Notes: generated from the letters alone by a model not told the origin. 64,000 nt of DNA from Danio rerio (GCF_049306965.1 NC_133197.1:1946501-2010500), one strand, 5' to 3'; counted from the first letter of the stretch, positions 22,732-34,693 are shown. Numbers and translations: made by a program.

Positions 22732-23254
22732 AGCCTGGTTTATACTTCTGCGTCAAGTGACCGGCGTAACTCACGGCGCAGGCAACGCGCGTAGCAGTGC
22801 ATTTATACTTCTGCGCACTGTCTCTGTTGGTCTGCATTAACACTTTCGAAACGCTAGTGGGCAGTGAGGTGTAAATGTTCCTCTGTGTCGAGTTTCTTCG
22901 CTGCTGCTTTGCTTTTCCTGAACACTTCCGGGATGTACAAGTGGCTCAAACTCGCTCATTTTAAGGCAGGAACAGGCGGACGTGCAACAACTTTAACTAT
23001 GAGGTAAACACAAAACAAAACTTTCCATCCGGAGCTCCTTCACGGGACTCCACACTTGAAAACAATCGCTCTATCAGTCCCGCCCAGACTCGTCAGCGCT
23101 ACCAAGCCGACCAATCACAGAGCTTGCGCTACGTGTCGTTGCGACGTGTAGTTACATTTTTTGAGAGATGCATGTCAGCGACGGCCACGGCGAAGGGCTA
23201 TGCGTCAGCGGCGTAGCATACGCCGGCGTTTGATGCAGAAGTATAAATTAGCCT
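22732..23254. mobile_element. MITE with TTTATACTTCTGCGTC ends
   Basis: AGCCTGGTTTATACTTCTGC and its inverse GCAGAAGTATAAATTAGCCT bound 523 bases. TAA lies on both sides (22729-22731 and 23255-23257). A 3-bp TAA duplication fits PIF/Harbinger; there is no transposase. Confidence 0.75.
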
Positions 23255-23449
23255 TAAGACGCAGGAGGAGCAAGGCCCGGAGGCAACCCACAGTGCCCAG
23301 AGCCTCTGAGTGTCGCCAGCCGCTCGCCTGCCACTCAAAGCTGCCCTCAAGTGACAGCACCTCCTGACAGTCCAGAAGTATTATAACAGGTAATACAGTT
23401 ATATATATAATAGTCTAAAATGTACTAATTTATTCATGAATATAAATTG

Positions 23450-24040
23450 GAAAAAAGGTTGGCGTTCTTATGAAATAATTGTATGAATAAAGTAAAAGCA
23501 GATATGTGTAGAATTTTAGATTTTATAGATCCAGCTAAAGAGGTTTTGGAGAGATTTAATTTGGATATCGATTATTCCTGTGATTTTTGTTGCAAGGAAA
23601 AGGAATCTATCGTCCATATGTTTTCTAATTGTGTATTCTCAAGGATTTTCTGGGTGGATGTGGAAAATGTTCTTCGAAGGAAAACAAATATTGTATTCAA
23701 GTTACACAATTTTGATATTTGCACTTATTATGTCAATACATGTAAAAAATGTACCTTTCTAGTACAACTTTTTATTACTATGGGAAAGTTTCATATACAT
23801 AAAAATGGACTGGATCAAAGCCAACATTTTGTTCATTTCCTTCAAGAGACTAATGCTGCACAAGTTTGGAGAACATTGTTAATTAAAAAAAAAGCGAAGA
23901 AGACTTATATTATTCTTAAGGAATATAATATATTTAATTACTGAATGTTTTTGTTTAAATTCTGACATATATATGTATGTATGTATGTATATTACTGTAT
24001 ATTTCTGTATTGTTAATAAAAAATAAAAGAAAAAAACACA
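23450..24040 (+). mobile_element. 5'-truncated LINE (L1/Tx1-like), 3' end of ORF2
   Basis: A frame from about 23483 to TGA-ended 23944 reads the C-terminal end of a LINE reverse-transcriptase protein, including the zinc-knuckle-like pattern CDFCCKEKESIVHMFSNC and then FW, as in L1-type fish LINEs. An AT-rich 3' tail with AATAAAAAATAAAAG follows. Only about 0.6 kb survives, so it cannot move. Assignment to Tx1 or Swimmer type is tentative. Confidence 0.75.
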
Positions 24041-24138
24041 GAAAAAAAACTTATCAGAGAAGAAGCTGAGTGAATGTTTTGAATCACGTGTGCAATACCT
24101 CGTTCAACCACTGGGTGTCAAAGTAACTTACTGCACCT
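24041..24138. mobile_element. Right terminus of a TTAA-class element
   Basis: The sequence ends AACTTACTGCACCT directly before TTAA (24139-24142), a terminus of a type frequent in fish genomes. Its left end was not found. Gene-family paralogy restarts just after TTAA. Confidence 0.5.
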
Positions 24139-24261
24139 TTAAATTTGGTAAATACAGAACGTTTTACATGCCTTATTAAAAGATTCAACTCGAATGATTG
24201 AGTAAGGTGGGTTTTTTCGCTTTGTTTTGTCAACATTAGCAATTGCTTTGGCTTGTCAGCT

Positions 24262-24360
24262 TAGAATCTGGTGCGTTTTTGTTGCTTCACCGTTGCTCCG
24301 GCCCGCCGCGATGACGTCAGCGCTGACGCGTTCATCCAGCGTCGAGTCTTCAGAGCTGAG
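24262..24360 (+). promoter_or_regulatory. Gene D promoter and non-coding exon 1
   Basis: The CRE TGACGTCA lies at 24312-24319, and the exon ends GAGCTGAG at 24360 before GTGAGT. The E2F-like box of the sister promoters is degraded here (CTGGTGCG in place of TTTGGCGG). Confidence 0.72.
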
Positions 24361-24886
24361 GTGAGTCGTTGACGCCTTTTCTTCTGTTTACCCAACAATA
24401 AAACACACTTTACAGTTTATTAAAGCGACAATCTGCGACTAGTTTCTGCATTGAGTTCACCTCTATCTGTGTGTCTGCTGACCAAAACAATACAGCAGGC
24501 AGAGAGCAGCTCTGAGAGGACAATATGAGTGAATGTGTTTTGGTTTTACTGTGTTTGTGTGTTTGAGTTCATCAGCTTTGTATTAGTAATATCGCAAACG
24601 TATCTGAAGGAAAACAATGGAAATAAATATATGTGAAGTTTGATGCAAACAATAAATATTTTTGGCAAATAAAATTGGTTTAATTAATTATAGGAGTGAT
24701 GAGCTCATCCATTAAACACTCTGTCTAAAATGAGCTGATCCGCTGCTCTTTAATGAGTGTTTATAGTCTGAGGCTCATCTATATTCAGATCTACAAATGT
24801 AAGTTAGTTTTATTGTAATCACCTGACATGAGCAAATCACATATTGTATCACAAGATATAACATCATAATGTGTTTATTTCCTCAG
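24361..24886 (+). other. Intron 1 of gene D
   Basis: Paralogous to intron 1 of genes B and C. The acceptor region carries two successive AGs (TTTCCTCAG at 24886 and TCAG at 24890), so exon 2 may start four bases apart. This is in the untranslated part and has no effect on the protein. Confidence 0.7.
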
Positions 24887-24983
24887 TCAGTGTAAATGAA
24901 TCGGATTTCTCTGTTTCTTCTCCTGAAGCTCTGCCGCCATCAGTGAAAGACAAAGACAGAGTTTATTGAAGGACAGTGAGAAG

Positions 24984-25038
24984 ATGAGTGATCCAGAACC
25001 CTGCAGAATTAAACAGGAGGAGACTGAAGAACTAATAG
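24984..25038 (+). CDS. Gene D exon 2: start codon and FINZ-like N-terminus
   Basis: ATG at 24984; codes MSDPEPCRIKQEETEELI with one silent change from genes B and C. The phase-1 G and donor GTTTGT are conserved. It can join the terminal exon at 31130 or, in the same phase, that at 36594. Confidence 0.82.
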
Positions 25039-25855
25039 GTTTGTGTTTATTCATCACTCTTTAATCTGACATTCGTTTTCGCTGCTGTATTGATCATAAC
25101 TGGAGAAAACTGGACACTCACTGACCGCAGTGAAACTGACCAATCTCCAGCTCTCTCTGTGAATAAGCTTGAGTTTTCTCCGTCAGTGACTGATGAGTGT
25201 CGGTGTGTTCAGATACTGTTGTTTCTCAGTGTCATGATTCCAATTTGACAACTTGTTCAATTCAACCAGTAACAAGCACAAGATACTTCTATGCTAATCA
25301 CATGATTAATATTAAATAAACCTTCACACTAGTTTCTGAAATATCAATCTTTTTATAAGCATCAATATTGCAATATTTTAAAAAAGCAATACGATCTTGC
25401 TTTTGGTTAGTATCAGTACCAGCTTTGCTCTATCGTGCACTCTTCTCAGCACCAGCAGTTTACACACACACGCTACATCACTCGCTCTAGATTACTCACA
25501 GGTTGTTTTCGCTGCATGTGAATCTAAGTTTATTACCTTGAACTTGAGCGAAAGACATGATTGAAGGAAATTCAGTGCATAACATGCAAACCCGTCACAC
25601 ATTTAGCATCATTCACGTTCTTGCGTTGACTGTGTATGCAATCTCCACTCGCATAAATAGTTAATCGCATCAGATGTTAAAGAGCCCCTATTATGCATTA
25701 TAAAAGGTCATATCTTGGTGACCCAGTCTGTTGTGATTGGTCAACTGCGTTCACCGTGAGATCACACACCCACCACAACTCAACAGCAGTGCCTCGTCTA
25801 GAGTATATGTGTGAGCCCAGTGCAGAGAATCATTAAAGCAATGCAGTTACACACC
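25039..25855 (+). other. Intron 2 of gene D, first part
   Basis: 25068-25235 is near identical to intron 2 of gene B. At 25726-25800 a piece of the family's 3' flank (TTGTGATTGGTCAACTGCGT) appears inside this intron, so a rearrangement has moved 3'-flank sequence upstream of the terminal exon. 25236-25726 has no recognised content. Confidence 0.55.
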
Positions 25856-26930
25856 AGGGGTCTGTTCTTCGTACCTCGCTTAAATGATCTAAGATGATTT
25901 GGCAGATCCTGGATCTGTTCCACTTGATAACTGATCTCTGGCTAATTTGGTTCTTCAAACAAGTTCGCGAATCAGATTAAAATGTCTGGATAAACTGATC
26001 TGAGATCGCTGCGTGTGTTGTGAAGGACAGATCTATCGATCCTCGAAATCATGATCAGCAATGCAATGATTGGCTGACGGCACAGCAGCGTAATGACATC
26101 ATCTGATTAATATTCAATTATCCATGTGAGCAAAATTACATCAAATTAGCAGTAAACGGCTTGTTAAATATGACACACAATAACCTTCCACATTTGTTGT
26201 GAGCTGCAGGCTTTACACTTTCATGTGTCAAGAGTATTCATCATGTATTTCAATGCAAATCAATGTATTTAGTTCTACATTTAGAAAAGATTTTCTTTAT
26301 TATAGTAGCCGTTTTTTAATCAGTGTAAAGAATAACTGGTTGTTTACAAAAGCGTTTGGATATTAGTAAAGGCGTCTGCAACTTTGGTGAAGCATCAAAT
26401 CACTGGCATATTAACTATCAAAACATGTTTATGACTGCATAAATGTATTATTGCTTTAAAAAAGTCACATATTGTGCATTTCTATTATACACAATTTGTA
26501 CTAAAGCGATCTAAAAAGTTCATATCAATAAGTTTTCTCTTTGCACCACCAAGTGGCAGTCTTTGTACTTTCATTTCGAGGGTGCAGATTGCATAAGTTT
26601 TATTAATATAGATAACTTTATTTATTTTATTAATAACCATAACTTTATAGTTAAAAAAATATTTACCCTTTTCCCAAGTGTATATAACTACTGTAAGAAA
26701 ATATCAGAATTCGGCACATACTTTCAGTATTATCTTTGCTTGAACTGAGCCGATCTAATCCTGTTTATATGAATTGAACCTGCTCCCGATCAGGTTTGAG
26801 CTAGCAGAACTGTTGCTATGACAACAACTCTCGGATCAGCTTTGAAGAACAAAACGATCCTGGATCGTGTCAAATCGTCAATATCCAAATCCAGCTAACT
26901 GAGTAATCCACGTACGAAGAACGGACCTCT
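25856..26930. mobile_element. DNA transposon with GGGGTCTGTTCTTCGTAC ends
   Basis: AGGGGTCTGTTCTTCGTAC and GTACGAAGAACGGACCTCT form inverted ends. Just inside are GATCTAAGATG-type palindromic motifs. There is no transposase in the 1.1-kb interior and the target duplication is unclear. Confidence 0.7.
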
Positions 26931-27465
26931 ATTCTTACTCTATTCTTAACAATAAAACCACTTAATAACAGCTACAAACATTCAGTAATATTTACACAGT
27001 GGAAAAATTATTTAGAAAATCGACCACAAGCTCCTTAGAGGTGTGTCTGGTCCATTGACATAAAAGCGAAAGCAGTGTATCACGTTGGTGTAAGATCAGT
27101 TGATTGTGGCAAGAGCGTAGAATTATCAAATTCATCAAACACCAGAGATTCTGCACTGCTTGTAAGATATGAACCCATAATGGGGCTCTTTGATCTTTTG
27201 CCCTTGTGGGCCTCATAAAAGGATTTTGACCTGCGAGCCTTAAGTTTGACACCCTTGACATGAACAATGGGGCTTCTTCACTCAATGTCCAGGCATTTAT
27301 TGACACTTTTTATATTTTTAGCTTTGAAAAAAGCAAATAATTTCCAAAAACAGCTACCAAACCACAAACACATCCAGTTCTTGCATAAGTCACCTTTTAA
27401 AAATGGTGGCAATTGCGCCCGCTGTCTGTTCAAAGCAACCATGCCTACTGAGGGTACATCCCTAA
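26931..27465 (+). other. Intron 2 of gene D, conserved segment
   Basis: 27170-27465 is paralogous to 18830-19110 and 36115-36410. It continues at 28603 after the inserted element. No coding sequence is seen. Confidence 0.6.
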
Positions 27466-28602
27466 GGCCCCGTTTACACTAGTGCGTTTTAGTTTTAAAA
27501 CGGCGTTGTAGAATGAAAACGATCCGCGTTCACACTCGCGTTTTACCCAGCGTTTCTGAACAGCTCTCCGTCCACACCAAAACGCTGAAAACGCACATCA
27601 CGTGACCACACACACACTCTCGGGCAAGCGCTCCAGCATTTCTACCCAGATGAGAGCTCTGCTTGTCGGACTGCTCATCAAGCATCTCCTGCTGGATCTA
27701 ATCTCACTATATTTGCTAAACGTGATATTTCATTCATGTTGTTGTCTTTATCTTACAACATAGGCCAATTCCCTGACTTTGGTCATTGGAATCTATTAAG
27801 TTACTTGTTCACGGGTAACATGTTTTGGTTAAGCGCAAAGATAAGTTAATGATTAATCCAGGTACATTGACTGATCGCTCGTCTTTATTTCCTACAATGT
27901 ATAAACTTATTTTATGTTATACTTTTATAATTATCGATTATTAAAACTGATATTCAGCAAAAGAGAGGCTGTGTTTCGTATTTTCACTGAAATTGAAAGG
28001 AGGCAGTTGTTATCGGCTCCGTTTTGTTATAAATATCCACACAGTGAAGATGACGCTCATATATGCAGCACGACGCCTCAACATTTCTGCTGTCTGTTAA
28101 GTTGCTAATATTAAAAAGAAAATAGGCAGTTCCTTAAATCATGTTTACATTTTATTGTTGAGAAAGTGAAACAACGTAGCCAGGGTGATGTGAATGAAGT
28201 TATAAAGTACACTGTTCCCTTTGAAGATTTACCCGTGTCCTCTGTATGTTTTCCATATCAAACTGAGAAGGGGGAGACTGCAGCCTTGATCAAACTTGCG
28301 AAGTCTTAACTTACAAGAAGAGGATGCGAGACTGAACTGTGTGTGGGCTACTTAATATTGAGGAAAAGCCCCAATCAGATAGGCGAACGTTTGCAGCCCC
28401 GCCTCCGTTTTCAGATGTCTCCGTCTTTCCCCATCCACACTGAGACGGAGCAGCAGCGTTTCAGAATGAAAACGGCTTCTCCAGCGTTTTCAAAAAGCTC
28501 CGTTTTCGGCGCTCGAGAACTCCGGCGTAATGTGGACGGATGGCGTAACCGTAGCAAAACTTATGCGTTTTCAAACTAAAACGCACTAGTGTAAACGAGG
28601 CC
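27466..28602. mobile_element. DNA transposon with GGCCCCGTTTACACTAGTGC ends
   Basis: Inverted termini GGCCCCGTTTACACTAGTGC and GCACTAGTGTAAACGAGGCC continue inward as GTTTTAG-rich arms. TAA flanks both sides (27463-27465 and 28603-28605), and the paralogous sites at 19115 and 36415 are empty. The 3-bp duplication suggests PIF/Harbinger; there is no transposase. Confidence 0.82.
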
Positions 28603-29178
28603 TAAATGTGTCATATCTATGAAGGTCTTACACATCTCAGCCAAACACATTATTCATGATCATTTGACTGTATGGATAAAAACTAGACTTTTAGGCCCAA
28701 TCCCAATTCTACCCCTTAGCCCTTCCCCCTCGTTTTGCATGTTCACGTCAGGGGGTAGGGGTGTCCCAATTCTCTTTTTCTTGAATAGGCATAGGGCTAA
28801 GGGGAAGGGGTGAATAGCCCTTCGAACACTCGAAGATCACACTCGAAACCAAGGGGTAAGAAAATTCATCAGGAGATCCACAAATGAGTATTTTTTTGTC
28901 ATTATTATGAATTGGTATAACAAACACACATTTTTAATATATTCATAAGCGTGTTCGTTTTTTATTGTCATGCTTTTAAAAAATTGCTAATAAACAACGC
29001 TAAATTTTGCGATCTATAATCCATAATCATAACTCTTCTACAGCAGTCCAACAACATTCTGACACTTGATGACACTTATACACCCTGTCAGAGAAGTCTA
29101 GGGGCTGGGAATTGGCTGTTTACAGTGTCTGATATAATGTTAGTGTTGTTTTGTTGTGCTTACATTGATGATTAGCCA

Positions 29179-29750
29179 GCAGCTAGCTCTCTGCGACTCT
29201 CACATGGTCGCCCACTGAAGCTAAGCAGGGCTGCGCCCGGTCAGTACTTGGATGGGAGACCACATGGGAAAGCTAGGTTGCTGCCGGAAGTGGTGTTAGT
29301 GAGGCCAGCAGAGGGCGCCTAACCTGCGGTCTGTGTGGGTCCTAATGCCCCAGTATAGTGACGGGGACGCTATACTGCTCAGTGAGCGCCGCCTTTCGGA
29401 TGAGACGTTAAACCGAGGTCCCGACTCTCTGTGGTCGTTAAAAATCCCAGGATGTCCTTCGAAAAGAATAAGGGTTTAAACCTGGCATCCTGGCCAAATC
29501 TGCCCACTGGCCTTTGTCCATCATGGCCTCCTAACCCTCCCCATATTCAATTGGCTGCATCACTGTCTCCTCTCCACCAATCAGCTTGTGTGTGGTGTGC
29601 GGTCTGGCGCAAAATGGCTGCCGTCGCGTCATCCAGGTGGATGCTGCACACTGGTGGTAGATGAGGAGATTCCCCCCACTGTGTAAAGTGCTTTGAGTGC
29701 CCAGAAAAGCGCTATCGAAATGTAAGGAATTATTATTATTATTATTATTA
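29179..29750 (+). mobile_element. SINE3, 5S-rRNA-derived SINE
   Basis: 29203-29290 resembles 5S rRNA (GAAGCTAAGCAGGG and AGTACTTGGATGGGAGACC, the internal-promoter region). It is followed by the SINE3 body and a LINE-like tail (GTAAAGTGCTTTGAGTG), ending in (ATT)n. Imperfect duplications ATGATTAGCCA and ATGATTATAGCCA flank it. It is a SINE rather than a 5S gene. Confidence 0.9.
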
Positions 29751-30021
29751 TGATTATAGCCACTGTGTAAATACGCAGTACAGTTACGATCTTAGTCCCA
29801 CATTAGATCGTTATGATAACATGATATATGCGTTCAGTGATTTCCTGAAGATAAATACCAAAAAATAACACAAGTGGAATCACTACAGCGGTCGCCATCG
29901 TCTGACCTCACATGAAGCAAGAGAACGCGATGACATATGATGACGTGGTGTGCAGGTGCTCTAGTGCTGTCCCAATTCTTAGGGGTAATTTTGAAGCCCT
30001 TCCCATTTACACTAGTTTTAA

Positions 30022-31056
30022 AGGGCCATGACACCCCCCACTTTTGGTTAGAGTCTACTTCAGAATTTTTTCAAAAGATGCATGATTAATGGGCGTGGAG
30101 CTCCGCGAGCATCGGGCAGGAGTGGGCGTGGCCAGCAGGGGAGAAGGGGAGTGAATAACTGTTGTTGACAGTTAGCTCACAAACTGAGACACAAACCGTG
30201 AGGAGACGCATGAGTTTATAGTTTACAACGTTAAAATGCAAAGAAATAAATAGTAATTTAATGCCCTGCAACATTTGTTATTCGTAATTTCATAAACACA
30301 TAACCACAACTTATATCATTATAAAGATAAGTGTGTTCATGTAAACACTATAAATGAGGGTTCTCCCTCGATCCCCGGGTCTAAATTATAGATCTTGAAT
30401 GCAGACTCAGTGCAGCAGGTCTCCTGACGTGCCTATTTTAACCATTAGCCCTGCTGGTAATATAGAGAATTTAGGCGAACACAGCAGCACGGCGATGTGT
30501 CTGAATGTGAACGAACTCCTGATAAAAGACAGCGTCCGCCATTCTTCAATTTTCGCACTGCTCTCCCGACAAAAATGCTTGCAGCACACGCACAGCTTTG
30601 CTGTATGATCGGCCCTGACAGGATCGCGGGGAAAAAACATGCAACAAACCCCGTGGATCATGGAAACAAACACATACGAGCCTTCATGAACGGCTACGTG
30701 CCGTTGGTCTGTGTCTCACAGCTTGCTTGAAACTGGCAGGTCTGCCATAGGAAAGCACGCTCTCATGAATAATTAAGCAGCCGGCTCTTCTCATAGGATA
30801 AGAAAACTCCGCTATGAATAATAATGAGAAACCGACGCGTCATCATTGCACTTGCATTACTGCGCTACGTCGCCGATTTTGATCCCGCCCCAAAAATCAT
30901 TTTAAACCCGGAAGCTGAAATTAGCTGACAAAAGCTCAAAATTATCCAGTTTTCCCCACAATTAAAGCTGACAGGTGCTAACATTGTCTTAACTGATGCT
31001 CAACACACACACATCTGTTAATATAAAAAAAAAGTTCTCCAGGGTGTCCTGAACCT
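30022..31056. mobile_element. TTAA-class DNA transposon nested in 28694-31103
   Basis: AGGGCCATGACACCC and GGGTGTCCTGAACCT are inverted and flanked by TTAA (30018-30021 and 31057-31060). No transposase is seen. Confidence 0.75.
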
Positions 31057-31129
31057 TTAAGGATCAAGGGGTAGAAGTACAAAAATCGAATTGGGATTGG
31101 GCCTTAAAATGTAACTCATTCATTTTCAG

Positions 31130-31932
31130 ATGTGGTGGTGAAGGAGGAGAGTGAAGAACTGAGTGAAGATGAGGAGAAGCATCATGTCAAAAGTGAAACC
31201 AAAACTGAACCAAACACTGAACATGGTGTTTCAGTGGAAAGAACGGACATAAAAGGTTTGACCTGCACTCAGTGTGGAAAGAGTTTAAGCTCTAAATACG
31301 ATCTCAAGCGTCACATGATGATCCACACTGGAGAGAAACCCTTCAAGTGTTCACACTGCGACAAGACATTCAATCATTCAGGAAACCTGAATTCACACAT
31401 GAAGATCCACACTGGGGAGAAAACACACACATGTGATCAGTGCGGCAAAACTTTTTTGAGGCCTTCAGAGCTGAAGAATCATCTTAGAGTTCACACAAAG
31501 GAAAAGCTGTACTCATGTTCTGAGTGTGGAAAGAGTTTTGGAGTGCAGTCAAGTTTAAGAAAACATCAGCAGATCCACACTGGTGTGAGAGAGTTTGTCT
31601 GCTCTGAGTGTAAGAAGGCGTTTACTAGAGCTGATTACTTGAAACAGCACCAGAGGATTCACACGGGAGAGAAACCGTACGTGTGTTCACACTGCGACAA
31701 GAGATTCAGTCTAGCTAGTTCCCTTAAATATCACAAAACAACTCACACTGGAGAGACACCATTAACATGTACTCAGTGTGGGAAGAGTTTCACAAAAATA
31801 TCACACCTTAACAAACACATGCCGCTCCACACCGGAGAGAAAACACACAGATGTGATCAATGCGGCAAAGCTTTTTTGAGGCCTTCACAGCTAAGGGTCC
31901 ATCTTAGAAGTCATACAAATGAGAAGCCTTAG
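31130..31932 (+). CDS. Gene D terminal exon: 8-finger C2H2 protein, shortened
   Basis: The acceptor CATTCATTTTCAG lies just before 31130. With exon 2 the protein is about 285 residues: acidic block DVVVKEESEELSEDEEKHHV, then eight canonical fingers, ending TNEKP with TAG at 31930-31932. Paralogues read EKPYSCSECGKSF at this place, so Tyr TAT has become TAG. Three more finger-coding stretches follow as relics up to 32200. The eight remaining fingers keep their zinc ligands, so a shorter protein may still be made. Intron 2 has grown to 6.1 kb, which may reduce correct splicing (inference). Confidence 0.88.
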
Positions 31933-32330
31933 TTCTGCTCTCAGTGTATAAATAGTTAGACATCAGTCACATTTAAATGCACATCAGCAGATCCACACTG
32001 GTGTGAGAGAGTTTGTGTACTCTGAGTGTGAGAGGAGTTTTAATAAATCTGCAGACTTGAGACGACACCAATTGATCCACACTGAAGAGAAGCCGTACGT
32101 GTGTTCAAACTGCGACAAAACATTCAGACATTCAGGACACCTGAAAACACACCAGAGTGTTCACACTGGAGAGAAACCGTTCACATGTACTCTGTAAGGA
32201 TCATCATCTATTGATAAACATGTGTTGAGCCACACTGGACAGAGAAGTCACGAATACATTTTTAAGGCTTTAGAGCTTAAGAAACATCTTAGAGTTCATA
32301 CAGTGACCGATGTTTTTGACACATATGCTT
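31933..32330 (+). pseudogene. Relic fingers after gene D stop
   Basis: Finger-like sequence continues after the stop: a decayed SECGKSF finger containing a small deletion and stops, then in another frame VYSECERSFNKSADLRRHQ (first Cys lost), a good YVCSNCDKTF finger and a broken FTCTL. 32225-32305 keeps fragments of further fingers (AAGAAACATCTTAGAGTTCA). This is the ancestral C-terminal part of gene D. Confidence 0.8.
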
Positions 32331-33349
32331 GCAATCTGTTGTTGACCAAATTATTAGACTAGTTTTTAACTAAAATAAAATGAGACATTCATCATTATCA
32401 GACTCCCTCCTGCATTGCATTGTAGCGTTATCTAGGCTAGAGTAGTTATACGGACGTTGTTAAACAATTATTCTCATGTACAACACTTTCTGTTTGATAT
32501 GAAAGAAAAAAAAACATCAAATGCTTGTCTTAATCATAACTCTAAAATCCGATATGCTCATTTAAATGATGTGCGCACTTTCAGTTTCACTTTCGCAGCA
32601 GAGTGCTGCTCATGTCATGGCTGTCGTCACTTTAAGAAAAAAAAGCACATGCAAATCATACGTTCATGCAGCTCTCAAAGAATCGCTCTCTGCAACAAAC
32701 TGAACGCTATTTTCAACTGTATTACCTGTCGTAAGCCGCCTATGCAGTTTCACAGTATTGGGTCGCGGCCGGAAGGGCATCCGCTGCATAAAACATATGC
32801 TGGATAAGTTGGCGGTTCATTCCGCTGTGGCGACCTCAGATTAAAAAAAGGGTCTAAGCCGAAAAGAAAATGAATGAATAAAACAGCCTATGCAAGTTCT
32901 GTTCACTAAAGTAGACCTCATTTACAGGCGCCCACACGTCCTCTCTGTGGCAACAGCTCACAGTCAGCTCACGTGTGATTTTGCGGCCGTCATTACATGA
33001 AGACAGAAATTATATCTCTGGCTAAATTATACTTTATAAATACAGGATGTGACATTGTCAACATCATATGGAGGTGTTCATGTTGCTAAGCAACATGTAT
33101 AAAACACAAAGATTTGTGCGACCTCCATGCTTCTCTCCTGACTTTGAAAATATCATTGGCAGAATCATAGAAATGCTGCATTAAGATCGTGTGGAGGTTC
33201 AAACCAAGATAACCATTTTATTCTGATTAATTGTGCAGACCAAGTTACAGCTAAACTAATGCTAATGTTCAGTATTCATCACAGCTGCATCTCACAGTCA
33301 AACACTAGTGTAGTGCGCGAAGGTAAGGGCGGGTTTTTCCAGTTCTTAC
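32331..33349. other. Intergenic, mostly unrecognised, with a DANA fragment
   Basis: 32331-32759 and 32881-33349 show no coding or RNA signal I can recognise. The only identified content is the DANA 3' end at 32760-32880. Confidence 0.4.
32760..32880 (+). mobile_element. DANA-type SINE, 3' fragment
   Basis: GGTCGCGGCCGGAAGGGCAT, ATGCTGGATAAGTTGGCGG and TTCATTCCGCTGTGGCGACC are the standard DANA 3' part. It ends in GAAAATGAATGAAT. It is 5'-truncated. Confidence 0.88.
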
Positions 33350-34693
33350 TGTGCGTTCACACCGAAAGCGGCGAGAGCGTCCAAGGTAGCTCTGGCCACC
33401 CTGGCGACAACACTGTCTGCCTTCAGCTCCGGCGGCGAGAGCGTCAAAGTTTACTACATTAATCTCATATAAGGGCACCTAGGTTACCCCTTTTTTTCAG
33501 ATTTAATATAAGTCTTTTGCGTCTCTAGAATGTGTATATAAAGTTTCAGATCAAAATACCCATCAACATGATTACAAGATGCTGTCTTATACTGATTTCT
33601 TATACTTATATCTTATACTGTCTTATACTGATAATTGTTCTGACACGCGGCTGTGCTGATGAAGTAAAGCTGAAGTAAATCGCTGTAATTAATTACACAC
33701 ATACTCTGTTTTAAAACACTTTAAACATGTGAAACTCACTCTTAATCACATTTGATGATGATTGCTGATCCTAGCGAACAGAACAGACCTTTTATTCCCG
33801 GTTGCTTTGCGTATGTCTGCCTGGTCTTGTGGACATATACACGCGACTACCGGAACATGTTAATGCGCGCAGCTGTCAATCAATTCGGTGGGCGGGGGGA
33901 TCGCACACCTACGTAATGGTGCGATCGATTTGAAAACAGCTCCAATTGGCCGACCCTTTTTTTTGTAGTTATATTGAAAAAAAAGGACTGGGTGTGTTCA
34001 TATCACCCCAGTATGACGGTCTATACACTATACCAACACACAGATCTGTCCAAACAGCTTGAAAAGTAGATTTTTTACCATTGGTGCCCTTTAAAGGGGC
34101 CGCTGCAGCATATCAGTTACATTCCTGCATAAAAGATGTTTCTAGCATAAAAATGTTGTGCACTTCTTATCAAACTCATTTAACAATGGAAGATCAAGTT
34201 ACGTGTGGCTTTGCTCTATTTAATTATTTAATATGTCCATATGTCTGAAATATCCTGAAGCAGCAATACTGTTTTGTACTGTCGCATGAGATTCCCGCTT
34301 TTTAAAAGCTATATATATATATATATATAACATTAATGCACATCATTAACTCGCCAGTAACTTATTTAATGCATGTGCCTGTAAGAAAACCTAAATAATT
34401 GGAAATCCGGCGACCACAAAAATCAAACCCTTGGGAACAACTGTGGTCAGAACCAAAGTTCACAGGTCTGTGTTCTCTGAGCTTCTCCCAAGCGGTGGAC
34501 TTCTTCATTCTGATTGGTTGGCGCCGGACCGCGTCATTGCTCATTACCATAAAGTTGACTTGATTTCAACTCTCCTTGACGGCCAAACCAGCGAAGATGC
34601 GCCGCGCTGCCCTTTGCCACTTATTGCCGCCGGCTCTCATTGAAAATGAATGACTACTTTGACGCTCTTGCTGCTTCGGGTGTAAACGTACGG
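33350..34693. mobile_element. DNA transposon with GTGCGTTCACACC ends
   Basis: GTGCGTTCACACCGAAAGCG at the left is matched in reverse at the right (CTTCGGGTGTAAACGTACGG). Both arms contain GAGAGCGTCAAAGT. The right arm is more diverged. A TTAA element is nested inside. Confidence 0.62.
33472..34090. mobile_element. TTAA-class DNA transposon, short reverse copy of 20373 family
   Basis: It begins AGGGCACCTAGGTTACCCC and ends ACCATTGGTGCCCT before TTAA (34091-34094; left side TATA). Read in reverse its interior matches 20641-21030, for example CATTTGATGATGATTGCTGA. Confidence 0.78.

Larger units (their letters stand above)
28694..31103. mobile_element. DNA transposon with GGCCCAATCCCAATTC ends, host of two nested elements
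   Basis: GGCCCAATCCCAATTC and GAATTGGGATTGGGCC are exact inverse ends. TTA lies at 28691-28693 and 31104-31106, and paralogous sites at 8038 and 19199 are empty. The 2.4-kb length includes a SINE3 and a TTAA element. Confidence 0.82.

Noticed and set aside
23161-23367. Arg-rich 68-codon frame as a small basic protein
   Set aside because: It crosses the right end of a MITE (22732-23254) and comes from its GC-rich CGRCGG-type arm.
29203-29290. 5S rRNA gene
   Set aside because: The similarity is partial and diverged, lacks the 5' part of 5S rRNA, and continues into a SINE3 body with an (ATT)n end and target duplications.
32457-32807. 116-codon frame as a gene
   Set aside because: It runs into a DANA SINE fragment at its 3' end and resembles nothing known; no splice or promoter support.
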